Shown: positions 1-6,549, counted from the stretch's first letter. The stretch is 17,346 nt of DNA from an uncultured Collinsella sp. (GCA_900543945.1 UQTN01000043.1:1-17346), one strand, 5' to 3'. Notes: generated by a model from the letters alone, not told the origin. A program made the numbers and translations.

Positions 1-1329
1 GAGGGTGCTGGAGAGGACGCTCCGGCGCCCGCCGCTCGCACGGCGGCCCTGACGCTGGCGCTGGTTGCACCGCTGCGTGACCGCATGGCCCGCGAGAACG
101 CCGCCAACGTGTTCGATGGGATCGAGATGCCGCTCGTGCCGGTGCTTGCCAAGATGGAGCGCGCGGGCATGCTCGTGGACCCCGACCGCCTGCACAGTCT
201 GTCCGAGGGCCTGGCGACCCAGATTGCCGATGTCGAGCGCAGCATTCGCGACCTGGCCGGCGACGAGACCTTTAACATCGGCAGCCCCATGCAACTCTCG
301 CACGTGCTGTTTGATGTTATGGGACTTCCGACCAAGGGCCTCAAAAAGACCAAGCGCGGCTACTATTCGACCAACGCCAAGGTGCTGAGCGACCTTGCCC
401 GCGACCACGAGATCGTGCGCCTGATTTTGGACTGGCGTGAGAAGTCCAAGATTAAGTCGACCTATCTGGACACGCTGGGCCCGCTGCGCCGTGGTGACGG
501 GCGTGTGCACACCACGTACAACCAGACCATCACCGCGACGGGGCGTTTGTCTTCGAGCGACCCCAATCTGCAAAACATTCCGACGCGCTCGGAGCTGGGG
601 CGTACCGTCAAGACGGCGTTCTCGGCGGGCGAGGGCAGCGTCTTTTTGGCGGTGGACTACTCGCAGATCGAGCTGCGCCTGCTCGCGCATCTTTCGGGTG
701 ACGAGCACCTGGTGCGCGCCTTCAACGAGGGCGAGGACTTCCATGCCGAGACGGCCGCGCGCGTATTTGGCGTGCCGGTGTCCGAGGTGACACCCGACCT
801 GCGTAGCCGCGCCAAGGCCGTGAACTTTGGCATCGTGTACGGTCAGCAGGCCTATGGTCTGTCGCAGTCGCTGCACATCTCGATGGCCGAGGCGCGCGAT
901 ATGATCGATCGCTACTACGAGGCCTACCCGGGCGTGCGCACGTTCCTCGACAATGTGGTGGCGCGAGCCAAGCAGACGGGCTATGCCGAGACCATATATG
1001 GCCGCAGACGCCATATTCCCGAGCTCAAGGCCAAAAACCCACAGCTCCGCGGCTTTGGTGAGCGCACGGCCATGAACCACCCCATGCAGGGCACCGCCGC
1101 CGACATCATCAAGATCGCCATGGCCCGCGTAAGCCGCCGCCTGGAAGAAGAGGGTTTTGCCGCCCACATGATCTTGCAGGTACACGACGAACTGGACTTT
1201 GAGTGCCCCGTCAACGAAGTCGAGCGCCTAACCACCATGGTCCGCGACGTCATGGAACGCGTCGTAGACCTCCGCGTACCGTTGATCGCCGAAGCCAGCA
1301 CCGGCATAACCTGGGCCGACGCGAAATAG
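1..1329 (+). CDS. polA: DNA polymerase I, C-terminal part (5' end outside window)
   Basis: The reading frame is open from the first base, so this is the 3' part of a longer gene; 442 residues are visible. The Met codon at 85 is internal. The part seen is the end of the exonuclease-like region plus the whole polymerase domain. Numbering from the window edge, the motifs are TGRLSSSDPNLQNIPTR near 180-196, motif A VDYSQIELR with catalytic Asp219, the O-helix motif RxxxKxxxFxxxYG (R268, K272, F276, Y280) and motif C HDE with Asp396. Phe at the O-helix position is the usual family A residue that disfavours dideoxynucleotides. The family works in Okazaki fragment processing and excision repair. Whether the 5'-3' and 3'-5' exonuclease domains are intact cannot be judged here. 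The gene is followed by hairpins and an inverted repeat, consistent with transcription ending there. Confidence 0.97.
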   Translation, partial: EGAGEDAPAPAARTAALTLALVAPLRDRMARENAANVFDGIEMPLVPVLAKMERAGMLVDPDRLHSLSEGLATQIADVERSIRDLAGDETFNIGSPMQLSHVLFDVMGLPTKGLKKTKRGYYSTNAKVLSDLARDHEIVRLILDWREKSKIKSTYLDTLGPLRRGDGRVHTTYNQTITATGRLSSSDPNLQNIPTRSELGRTVKTAFSAGEGSVFLAVDYSQIELRLLAHLSGDEHLVRAFNEGEDFHAETAARVFGVPVSEVTPDLRSRAKAVNFGIVYGQQAYGLSQSLHISMAEARDMIDRYYEAYPGVRTFLDNVVARAKQTGYAETIYGRRRHIPELKAKNPQLRGFGERTAMNHPMQGTAADIIKIAMARVSRRLEEEGFAAHMILQVHDELDFECPVNEVERLTTMVRDVMERVVDLRVPLIAEASTGITWADAK

Positions 1330-1377
1330 GGAAGCATTCCGTAAGGCAAGCTCGCCCAAGACGCAAGCCCCCACATA

Positions 1378-1417
1378 CTTAAGATTTGGGACAAACACTA
1401 CTGATTAATTTGTCCCA
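1378..1417 (+). repeat. Dispersed 40-nt hairpin repeat, copy 1
   Basis: The 40 bases starting CTTAAGATTTGGGACAAA match 34 of 40 positions in a second copy at 13630-13669, in the same orientation. Inside it TGGGACAAA (1387-1395) pairs with TTTGTCCCA (1409-1417) as a 9-bp stem with a 13-nt loop. The first 18 bases are identical in the two copies. It could be a small mobile repeat, a terminator or a protein-binding palindrome; the sequence alone does not decide. Confidence 0.7.
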
Positions 1418-1430
1418 CAGTAACCAAAAC

Positions 1431-1465
1431 AGAGGGGAGCCCCTCCCAACAAGGAGCTCCCCTCT
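1431..1465 (-). terminator. Possible hairpin terminator
   Basis: AGAGGGGAGC at 1431-1440 pairs perfectly with GCTCCCCTCT at 1456-1465, with a 15-nt loop. Read on the minus strand the stem is followed by GTTTTGG, a weak U tract; read on the plus strand there is none. It could end read-through from the minus-strand HAD gene. The missing strong T tract keeps confidence low. Confidence 0.35.
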
Positions 1466-1486
1466 GCTCAAATCATTTCAGCTAAG

Positions 1487-1528
1487 TATCTGGACACTCA
1501 AGACGCCATCTTGGCGGCAGGAAAGTAA
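1487..1528 (+). pseudogene. Possible remnant of a duplicated HAD gene 3' end
   Basis: Bases 1502-1518 match, in inverted orientation, 16 of 17 bases of the last codons of the HAD gene at 1680-1696. Both encode Asp-Ala-Ile-Leu-Ala-Ala and then stop a few bases later (TAA at 1526-1528 here, TAG at 1673-1675 there). The only differences in the shared codons are silent (TTG/CTG, GCA/GCT). Weaker similarity extends to about 1487 with single-base indels. It could instead be only the outer part of a structural inverted repeat. Confidence 0.4.
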
Positions 1529-1696
1529 ACCTAGGGCCTGGCCGGGCGGCATGGGTTAACTTTTCGTAGATTCCGCACGCAAAGAAAGCCACTTAATGTG
1601 GCTTTCGTCTTGCGCAGGACCTGACCGAGCGAAAAGTTATCCCGTGCCGCCCGGCCAGGCCCGATGGGACGGCTACCGAGCCGCCAGGATGGCGTC
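1502..1696. repeat. Large nested inverted repeat with central hairpin
   Basis: Arm 1534-1566 and arm 1630-1662 are reverse complements at 31 of 33 positions. An outer pair (1502-1518 with 1680-1696) matches at 16 of 17 and runs into the coding end of the HAD gene. The gaps between inner and outer arms are 15 and 17 nt. At the centre GAAAGCCAC (1584-1592) pairs with GTGGCTTTC (1598-1606). In RNA from either strand this would fold into a very long hairpin. Confidence 0.8.
1578..1614. terminator. Central hairpin, probable bidirectional terminator for polA and HAD gene
   Basis: A perfect 9-bp stem (1584-1592 with 1598-1606, loop TTAAT) has an outer CGCAA/TTGCG extension (1578-1582 with 1610-1614). 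U-rich sequence follows on both strands: CTTTCGTCTT on plus and CTTTCTTTGCG on minus. It sits between two convergent genes, where a shared terminator is expected. Confidence 0.55.
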
Positions 1697-2500
1697 GATG
1701 AGCGTCAGTACGCCCCCGTCGTTGTTGCTCGGAATACGCCACTTGGCATGCGCGTTCATGTGCTCCTCGGCATTGTCCACGATAAAGCTATGCCCGACGC
1801 GCTCCAGCATGGGGATGTCGTTGTACGTATCGCCCACGGCAGCGGCGTCGGCGATATCGATGCCCAGGCGCTCGCAGAGATGTGCTACGCCCGACCCCTT
1901 GTCGACGCCCAGATTCATAAAGTCGATCCACTCGCGGCCCGCATTGGTGACGTAGAGTTTGTCCGAGAACTCGGGGCTGTAGTCCTCGCGAAACGCTGGC
2001 TCGGCATCGTAGGCGGGGAAGAAGATCGAAATCTTGTTAGACACGATGTCAATGCCCTCAAAGCTATCGACGTAGTTGATCGTGTTGTAGTAGACGCTGA
2101 TCTCGTCGTGGTATTGATGATCGCGGGCAAGTACATAGAACTCGTCGAAGCAGCACAGGACGGGGACAGCGCGCGAATCCTCCGAGGCGCGGCTCAAGAC
2201 CTGCTGATACAGCGCCACGTCGATAGTGCTCTTATAGATATAGTTGCCGCGGTAGATAACGCACGCGCCGTTATCGGGGCAAAAAGCGATGCGGCTCTTG
2301 ATGTCCTCAAACATCTCCTCGAGTTTGGGGGCGGGGCGTCCGCTGGCGGGGCAGAACACGATGCCAGCCTCGGCGAGCTTGTCCAGGCGCTCGTCGAGGC
2401 CCTGAGGCAGCACGCGCTCGTCGGTCAGTAACGTCTTGTCCATATCGACAGCGAGAATCTTAATGTTGCCGATGTTGGCGTCTGATTCGTAAGTCTGCAT
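1673..2500 (-). CDS. Cof-type HAD superfamily phosphatase
   Basis: The 275-residue protein has the layout of the Cof/YbiV-like HAD hydrolases, which remove phosphate from small phosphorylated metabolites through an aspartyl-phosphate intermediate. Motif I is DMDKT with nucleophile Asp19 and acid/base Asp21. Motif IV is GDTYND at 223-228, which binds Mg2+. The sequence KGSGVAHLCERLGI before motif IV is the usual Cof-family Lys-containing helix. A large cap domain lies between. The length is normal and no signal peptide is seen, so it should be cytosolic. The start is supported by AAAGG at 2509-2513, 8 nt upstream. The gene is divergent from argG and convergent with polA. Its last codons form the outer arm of the inverted repeat. 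The substrate cannot be predicted from sequence. Confidence 0.9.
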   Translation of the reverse strand: MQTYESDANIGNIKILAVDMDKTLLTDERVLPQGLDERLDKLAEAGIVFCPASGRPAPKLEEMFEDIKSRIAFCPDNGACVIYRGNYIYKSTIDVALYQQVLSRASEDSRAVPVLCCFDEFYVLARDHQYHDEISVYYNTINYVDSFEGIDIVSNKISIFFPAYDAEPAFREDYSPEFSDKLYVTNAGREWIDFMNLGVDKGSGVAHLCERLGIDIADAAAVGDTYNDIPMLERVGHSFIVDNAEEHMNAHAKWRIPSNNDGGVLTLIDAILAAR

Positions 2501-2643
2501 AAAACGCGCCTTTCGGTTTCCAGAATGTTTCGGGTGATTGACCCTCTACTTGATAGTCGGGCGTATTTTCGCAGGATTGGCGCATATTTGCATCATCATT
2601 CACAAAGTAATGAAAAAACTTTTCAGAAATTTGAATTTGTCGC

Positions 2644-2671
2644 TTGTACAGCAGGCACTTTAGCGTAATAT
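2644..2671 (+). promoter_or_regulatory. Candidate promoter for the argG leader transcript
   Basis: TTGTAC at 2644-2649 and TAATAT at 2666-2671 are separated by 16 bp, resembling a sigma-70-type promoter with a weak -35 element. A transcript from here would start near 2678 and include the whole leader ORF and hairpin. This is a match by eye only. Confidence 0.3.
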
Positions 2672-2774
2672 AGCGACCATCGAAAACGGAGACGGAAAAA
2701 CAACCGCTTACCGAGGAAAAGGTACCGTTTACGATATTAGAATTGCGCCCGGCGATAGGTGAAAGGAGAGGCAG

Positions 2775-2849
2775 ATGCAGTTCGTAAAGATTATCACTAC
2801 TGCAGACAATGCCATCCGACGCCAGCGCGCAATTTCCCGACGACGATAA
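2775..2849 (+). CDS. Arginine-rich leader peptide upstream of argG (putative attenuator peptide)
   Basis: A 24-residue ORF starts at ATG 2775, preceded by AGGAG at 2764-2768 with an ideal 6-nt spacing, and ends with TAA at 2847-2849. Six of 24 residues are arginine, all in the last ten: R15, R16, R18 and R22-R24. The C-terminus reads IRRQRAISRRR. Codons for R15 and R22-R24 are CGA; the other two are CGC. By eye CGA is uncommon in argG and argH, which favour CGC and CGT. The ORF lies 206 nt upstream of argG, the arginine synthesis gene it most plausibly senses for. A hairpin over the stop codon and a terminator-like stem follow at once. The layout matches classical leader peptides, where scarcity of the end-product amino acid stalls the ribosome. 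A chance ORF is possible, but the ribosome site and codon bias argue against it. Confidence 0.7.
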   Translation: MQFVKIITTADNAIRRQRAISRRR

Positions 2850-2857
2850 CAATCGTC
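2842..2857 (+). promoter_or_regulatory. Small hairpin overlapping the leader stop codon
   Basis: GACGAT (2842-2847) pairs perfectly with ATCGTC (2852-2857) around the loop AACA. The 5' arm consists of the last two arginine codons and the first base of the TAA stop. A ribosome on the final CGA codons would melt it, so its folding depends on where translation halts. Confidence 0.45.
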
Positions 2858-2897
2858 TCTGTCCGCATGGGGCTAAATGCCCCAACAGAGTCATTTT
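2857..2897 (+). terminator. Terminator-like hairpin (putative attenuator) of the argG leader
   Basis: CTCTGT (2857-2862) pairs with ACAGAG (2885-2890), and TGGGGC (2868-2873) pairs with GCCCCA (2879-2884), with loop TAAAT. This gives 12 base pairs interrupted by a 5-nt bulge (2863-2867). A short U-rich tail, TCATTTT at 2891-2897, follows. It starts 8 nt after the leader stop codon, the position expected for an attenuator. The tail is weaker than in the other terminators of this window. Confidence 0.5.
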
Positions 2898-3055
2898 GAG
2901 GTCGTTGGGTTTTAGCACGACATTGCTGCATGTTTCTAGGGCATGTATGTGCTGATTTTTGCTATTTAACCTGATATTGCACGGTTTTTTGACCTCGAAA
3001 TGACTTGCAACTGACCGATGTTCTAACTAGCTACCAAGGGCGAAAGGAAACAGCC

Positions 3056-4282
3056 ATGAGCAAGGAAAAAGTCGTTCTCGCATATTCCGGTGGTCTTGAT
3101 ACATCCGTATGTGTCAAGTGGCTCCAGGACGAGAAGAATCTCGATGTCGTTTGCGTCTGCGGCAACGTGGGCCAGGAGGAGACCGGCTTGGATGCCAAGA
3201 AGCAGAAGGCGCTTGACCTGGGCGTTCTCGATTGCCAGGTGCTCGACCTGCGTGACGAGTTCTCCGATGAGTTCCTGACTAAGGCCATCGCCGCAAACTC
3301 CATGTACGAGAACAAGTACCCGCTGCTCTCCGCGCTGTCTCGCCCGCTGCTCGCCAAGAAGCTTGTCGAGGTCGCTCACGAGTTTGGCGCGACCTACGTC
3401 GCCCACGGCTGCACCGGCAAGGGTAACGACCAGGTTCGTTTTGAGGCTGCCGTCAAGGCCCTCGACCCCAAGCTTAAGGTTATCGCCCCGGTTCGCGAGT
3501 GGGATCTGAAGTGCCGTCCCGATGAGGTTGCCTATGCTCACGCCCACAACGTGCCGGTTCCCGAGGGCGCCAACGACAACCCCTATTCCATCGACGACAA
3601 CCTGTGGGGTCGCGCCATCGAGTGCGGTCACCTGGAGGATCCCTGGAACGAGCCGCTCGACGACGCCTGGGTTATGACCAAGAACCCCGAGGACACGCCG
3701 GACACCCCGACCTACACCGAGATTGAGTTTGAGGCAGGCAAGCCCGTCGCCGTCGATGGCAAGAAGATGAAACTCTCCGAGATCGTCATCGCCCTCAACA
3801 AGATTTCGGGTGACAACGGCTTTGGCCGTCTCGACCTGGTCGAGGATCGTCTGGTGGGCCTCAAGAGTCGCGAGTGCTACGAGGTTCCTGGCGCCCTGAC
3901 GCTCATCACCGCCCACAAGGCGCTCGAGGACATCTGCGTCGAGGGCGACCTGCTCAAGACCAAGATTAAGCTCGAGCAGGATTGGGCCACCGCCGTGTAC
4001 AACGGCCAGTGGTACAGCCCGCTCAAAAACGCGCTTGATGCCTTTATGGCCGACACCCAGAAGTTCGTGACCGGCACCGTCCGTCTGAAGTTCTTTAAGG
4101 GCAACTGCCATGTCGTCGGCCGCAAGAGCCCCTTCAGCCTCTACGACTACGGTCTGGCTACCTACGACCGCGACACCACGTTTGACGAGAAGGCCAGCGC
4201 CGGCTTTATTGAGATCGATACGCTGTCGCTCAAGACGTGGGCAAAGGTCCAGGGCCCCAGCTCTGCTGCCGCCCAGGCCTAG
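3056..4282 (+). CDS. argG: Argininosuccinate synthase
   Basis: The 408-residue enzyme joins citrulline and aspartate with ATP to form argininosuccinate, the penultimate step of arginine synthesis. The N-terminal ATP pyrophosphatase loop AYSGGLDTS is at residues 9-17, and HGCTGKGNDQVRFE follows, both hallmarks of the family. Length is typical. I chose ATG 3056 because the family begins just before this loop and AAAGGA (3043-3048) sits 7 nt upstream; an upstream in-frame extension has no such support. It is probably controlled by the leader described above. A strong hairpin at 4436-4465 follows, so argH 522 bases downstream is probably a separate unit. The cognate argCJBDF genes are not in this window. 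Confidence 0.97.
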   Translation: MSKEKVVLAYSGGLDTSVCVKWLQDEKNLDVVCVCGNVGQEETGLDAKKQKALDLGVLDCQVLDLRDEFSDEFLTKAIAANSMYENKYPLLSALSRPLLAKKLVEVAHEFGATYVAHGCTGKGNDQVRFEAAVKALDPKLKVIAPVREWDLKCRPDEVAYAHAHNVPVPEGANDNPYSIDDNLWGRAIECGHLEDPWNEPLDDAWVMTKNPEDTPDTPTYTEIEFEAGKPVAVDGKKMKLSEIVIALNKISGDNGFGRLDLVEDRLVGLKSRECYEVPGALTLITAHKALEDICVEGDLLKTKIKLEQDWATAVYNGQWYSPLKNALDAFMADTQKFVTGTVRLKFFKGNCHVVGRKSPFSLYDYGLATYDRDTTFDEKASAGFIEIDTLSLKTWAKVQGPSSAAAQA

Positions 4283-4435
4283 CGCCTCCTTCCCTTGGTA
4301 TCCGCGCGGCCCATCCGCGTGATACATAACGGGCGCACGGGGTCCCTACCTTTCGTTATGCTTGCTGACACTTCTTAACATCGGTGGCCCCTACGTTCCG
4401 CCCGCATATATGATGCCGCGTCTGCGGCTGAGTCC

Positions 4436-4470
4436 GAGCCCCGCCGGGGTTGTCCGGCGGGGCTCCTTCT
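4436..4470 (+). terminator. Probable argG terminator
   Basis: A 12-bp perfect stem, GAGCCCCGCCGG (4436-4447) with CCGGCGGGGCTC (4454-4465), closes a 6-nt loop and is followed by CTTCT. The stem is very stable but the T tract is poor. It lies 154 nt after the argG stop and upstream of the small ORF. Confidence 0.6.
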
Positions 4471-4515
4471 ATCAATTTGGCGGCCCTGCGCCTATATATA
4501 TGAGGAGTATCCATT

Positions 4516-4686
4516 ATGTTCAATGCTATCGCGCATGCTTTACTTGCTCTCGCGCCCGAGTTCGATGCTGCAAGGGTCGAGGACGTCCCTATGAGCCTGA
4601 AGGCCTGGAGCGATGGTTCGCAGGGCAACATCCGGAGGGAGACGTTGGGCGCCAAGTGCATGGCGCGTCACTTCTTTGCAAATTAG
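4516..4686 (+). CDS. Small hypothetical protein (56 aa) between argG and argH
   Basis: This ORF starts at ATG 4516 with GAGGAG at 4502-4507, 8 nt upstream, and ends with TAG at 4684-4686. The product begins MFNAIAHALLALAPEFDAAR and ends ARHFFAN. It has a short hydrophobic Ala/Leu-rich N-terminus, a mixed acidic and basic middle and one Cys. I recognise no family. Codons are mostly G/C-ending like those of neighbouring genes, but Arg uses AGG, CGG and CGT, so it does not look like an arginine-sensing leader. It follows the argG terminator and precedes argH by 118 bases, so it might be transcribed with argH. It could be a real small protein or a remnant of a longer gene. Confidence 0.5.
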   Translation: MFNAIAHALLALAPEFDAARVEDVPMSLKAWSDGSQGNIRRETLGAKCMARHFFAN

Positions 4687-4804
4687 CTACATGGCTCCGC
4701 ACACGGTGGGGAATGTGTAAAACTAGCGGTTGAAAAATCGCTTTAGCGATATGGCGCATTGCTTTGGGCGCTTGTTTTGGTATTTGGAGAAAGGGGACGG
4801 TTCC

Positions 4805-6235
4805 ATGGCTCTTTGGGGCGGTCGTTTTGAGGCAGGCGTGGCCGAGGTCACGCAGGAGTTTGGCGCGTCGTTGCCGGTTGACAAACATCTCTATAAGCAG
4901 GATATCGCCGGATCTAAGGCACATGCCAAGATGCTGGCGGCCCAGGGCATTATCAGCGCCGAGGACGAGCAGGCGATTGCCGAGGGCCTGACCGGAATCG
5001 AACAGGATATCGATGCCGGCAACTTCACCTTTGATATCAACGACGAGGACATTCATATGTCCATCGAAAGCGAGCTGACGCGTCGTATCGGCGAGGCTGG
5101 CAAACGCTTGCATACTGGGCGTTCGCGCAACGACCAGGTGGCGACCGATACGCGCCTGGGCGTCAAGGCGCTGGCCAAGGAGCTCATGGAGGCCAATCTT
5201 GAGCTGCGCCATGTGCTGGTGGATGCGGCCAAGAAGTACGACAAGGTGATTCTTCCGGGCTACACGCATATGCAGCACGCTCAGCCCGTGCTGCTCTCGC
5301 ATCATCTGCTGGCGTATTCCTGGATGTTCGCGCGCGACTTTACGCGCCTGAAGGCCGCCTTTGATGCCGCCGACAACTGCCCGCTGGGTGCTGCCGCGCT
5401 TGCCGGTACGAGCTATCCGCTCGATCGCCAGATGACGGCTGCCGAACTTGGCTTTGCGGGCGTGATTCCCAACTCGCTCGATGCGGTTTCCGACCGTGAT
5501 TTCCTGCTCGATCTGCATTACGCCGGATCCGTCATGGCGATGCACCTGTCGCGTCTTTCCGAGGAGATCGTGCTGTGGTCGAGCTCCGAATTTGGCTTTA
5601 TCACGCTTTCAGACTCCTACTCCACCGGCTCGTCCATCATGCCGCAGAAGAAGAATCCCGACTTTGCCGAGCTTATCCGCGGTAAGAGCGGTCGCGTGTA
5701 CGGCAACCTGGTGCAGCTGCTGGTGACCATGAAGGGCCTGCCGCTCGCTTATAACAAGGACTTGCAGGAGGACAAGGAGGGCGCGCTCGATACCGCTCAC
5801 ACGCTCATGCAGTGCCTGTCCGTTATGGCCGGAATGATTTCGACCTGGACCGTCAACGAGGATGCCATGGCGCGCGAGTGTGGTGTGGGCCACTTGGCAG
5901 CCACTGATGTTGCCGATTACCTGGCAAAGCGCGGCCTGCCGTTCCGCGAGGCACATGCCGTGGTGGGTCATCTTGTCCTGATGTGTGAGAAGTGCGGCTG
6001 CAATCTTGAGGACCTGCCGTTTGAGGTGTTTCAGGAGGCAAGTCCGCTCTTTGAGCGCGACATTACCGAGGCACTCGACATCCCGTCGATTGTCGCCGCG
6101 CGCACGACCGAGGGCGGTACCGCCCCTGCTGCCGTTGCCGTGCAGTTGGGAAGCGCCGAGGCGCAGCTCGCGGCCGATGAGGGTGTGTTTGGCTCGTTAT
6201 CCAAGGTCGTCGAGATGGGCCACGGAGCTAATTAG
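4805..6235 (+). CDS. argH: Argininosuccinate lyase
   Basis: The 476-residue enzyme splits argininosuccinate into arginine and fumarate, the final step of arginine synthesis. It belongs to the fumarase/aspartase superfamily, and active homologues are tetramers. Visible signatures are MALWGGRF at the start, GRSRND at 105-110, T154-H155 in YTHMQHAQP (catalytic His region), and the fumarate lyase signature GSSIMPQKKNPD at 275-286 on the flexible loop with the catalytic Ser. Length and motifs are complete. ATG 4805 fits the family N-terminus; GGAG and AAAGGGG lie a little further upstream than usual. The bases just before the start, AAAGGGGACGGTTCC, resemble half of a palindromic repeat family. 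A good terminator follows at 6281-6314. Confidence 0.97.
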   Translation: MALWGGRFEAGVAEVTQEFGASLPVDKHLYKQDIAGSKAHAKMLAAQGIISAEDEQAIAEGLTGIEQDIDAGNFTFDINDEDIHMSIESELTRRIGEAGKRLHTGRSRNDQVATDTRLGVKALAKELMEANLELRHVLVDAAKKYDKVILPGYTHMQHAQPVLLSHHLLAYSWMFARDFTRLKAAFDAADNCPLGAAALAGTSYPLDRQMTAAELGFAGVIPNSLDAVSDRDFLLDLHYAGSVMAMHLSRLSEEIVLWSSSEFGFITLSDSYSTGSSIMPQKKNPDFAELIRGKSGRVYGNLVQLLVTMKGLPLAYNKDLQEDKEGALDTAHTLMQCLSVMAGMISTWTVNEDAMARECGVGHLAATDVADYLAKRGLPFREAHAVVGHLVLMCEKCGCNLEDLPFEVFQEASPLFERDITEALDIPSIVAARTTEGGTAPAAVAVQLGSAEAQLAADEGVFGSLSKVVEMGHGAN

Positions 6236-6280
6236 CTTATTGGATGCGTCTGTCTGGTGTGTTCATCATATTTTGCCTTT

Positions 6281-6314
6281 ACGGGTGCCCGCTATGGTGG
6301 GCACCCGTTTTGTT
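6281..6314 (+). terminator. argH terminator
   Basis: ACGGGTGCCC (6281-6290) pairs perfectly with GGGCACCCGT (6299-6308), with an 8-nt loop, followed by TTTTGTT. This is a textbook intrinsic terminator 45 bases after the argH stop. Confidence 0.9.
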
Positions 6315-6520
6315 ATAGAGAAGGAAGGAGCTTGTCGAGAACTTCTGTAGGACATTTGCGCAGGTTGTGAAGGGGGTGCGTTCACGGGCGACAATCGACC
6401 GCCCGTTCTGTTCGTTGCAGTTGAAAGTGGGACGGATGGTACTCTAGTCGGGCTTCGAAACAGAAGTGACACATATGGAGCGCTTTAATAAATAATAACG
6501 CTTCAATAAACGGCTTTTTG

Positions 6521-6549
6521 TTTAACTGCAGCTAGAACTCTGTTACGAT
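6521..6549 (+). promoter_or_regulatory. Candidate ndk promoter
   Basis: TTTAAC (6521-6526) and TACGAT (6544-6549) are 17 bp apart in an otherwise AT-rich stretch, 63 bases upstream of the ndk start. The -35 match is poor, and this is assigned by eye. Confidence 0.3.

Larger units (their letters stand above)
1330..1672. other. Intergenic region rich in hairpins and inverted repeats
   Basis: This stretch lies between the convergent polA and HAD genes and has no convincing gene. In order it holds a 40-nt dispersed hairpin repeat (1378-1417), a 10-bp hairpin (1431-1465), a short gene-tail-like sequence (about 1487-1528), and the left arm, centre and right arm of a large inverted repeat (1534-1662). 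Details are in the separate entries. Confidence 0.7.
2501..3055. promoter_or_regulatory. Divergent promoter and long argG leader region
   Basis: These 555 bases separate the HAD gene and argG and are clearly more AT-rich than the flanking genes. They contain a candidate plus-strand promoter (2644-2671), a 24-codon arginine-rich leader ORF (2775-2849), a small hairpin over its stop codon, a terminator-like hairpin (2857-2897), and a T6 tract at 2985-2990 preceded by only a weak 4-bp stem. No T-box consensus and no convincing ARG box are seen. Confidence 0.65.
4283..4804. other. argG-argH intergenic region with terminator and small ORF
   Basis: After argG come about 150 bases with no clear gene, a strong hairpin (4436-4465), an AT-rich TATATATAT run just before a good ribosome site, the 56-residue ORF at 4516-4686, and about 120 bases up to argH. 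A small hairpin AATCGC-TTTA-GCGAT lies near 4735-4751. The TTG near 4730 is in frame with argH but lacks a ribosome site and is unlikely to be its start. Confidence 0.6.

Noticed and set aside
85..87. ATG at 85 as the start of a complete polymerase gene
   Set aside because: The frame is open back to base 1 and family A polymerases continue well upstream; the gene is cut by the window edge.
2460..2918. Minus-strand open frame upstream of the HAD gene
   Set aside because: It overlaps the HAD start and the leader region, has AT-rich noncoding composition and no motif.
2501..3055. T-box, ARG box or known riboswitch before argG
   Set aside because: No T-box AGGGTGG-type motif was seen. TTCAGAAATTTGAA near 2621-2634 is a dyad, but its half-sites are in the wrong order for an ARG box.
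3023..4327. Long minus-strand open frame (434 codons) opposite argG
   Set aside because: It mirrors argG in a GC-rich region and its product is Leu/Val/Gly-rich with no family motif; it is a shadow of the real gene.
4589..5545. Minus-strand open frame opposite argH and the gap before it
   Set aside because: No recognisable domain, no good ribosome site, and antisense to a certain gene.
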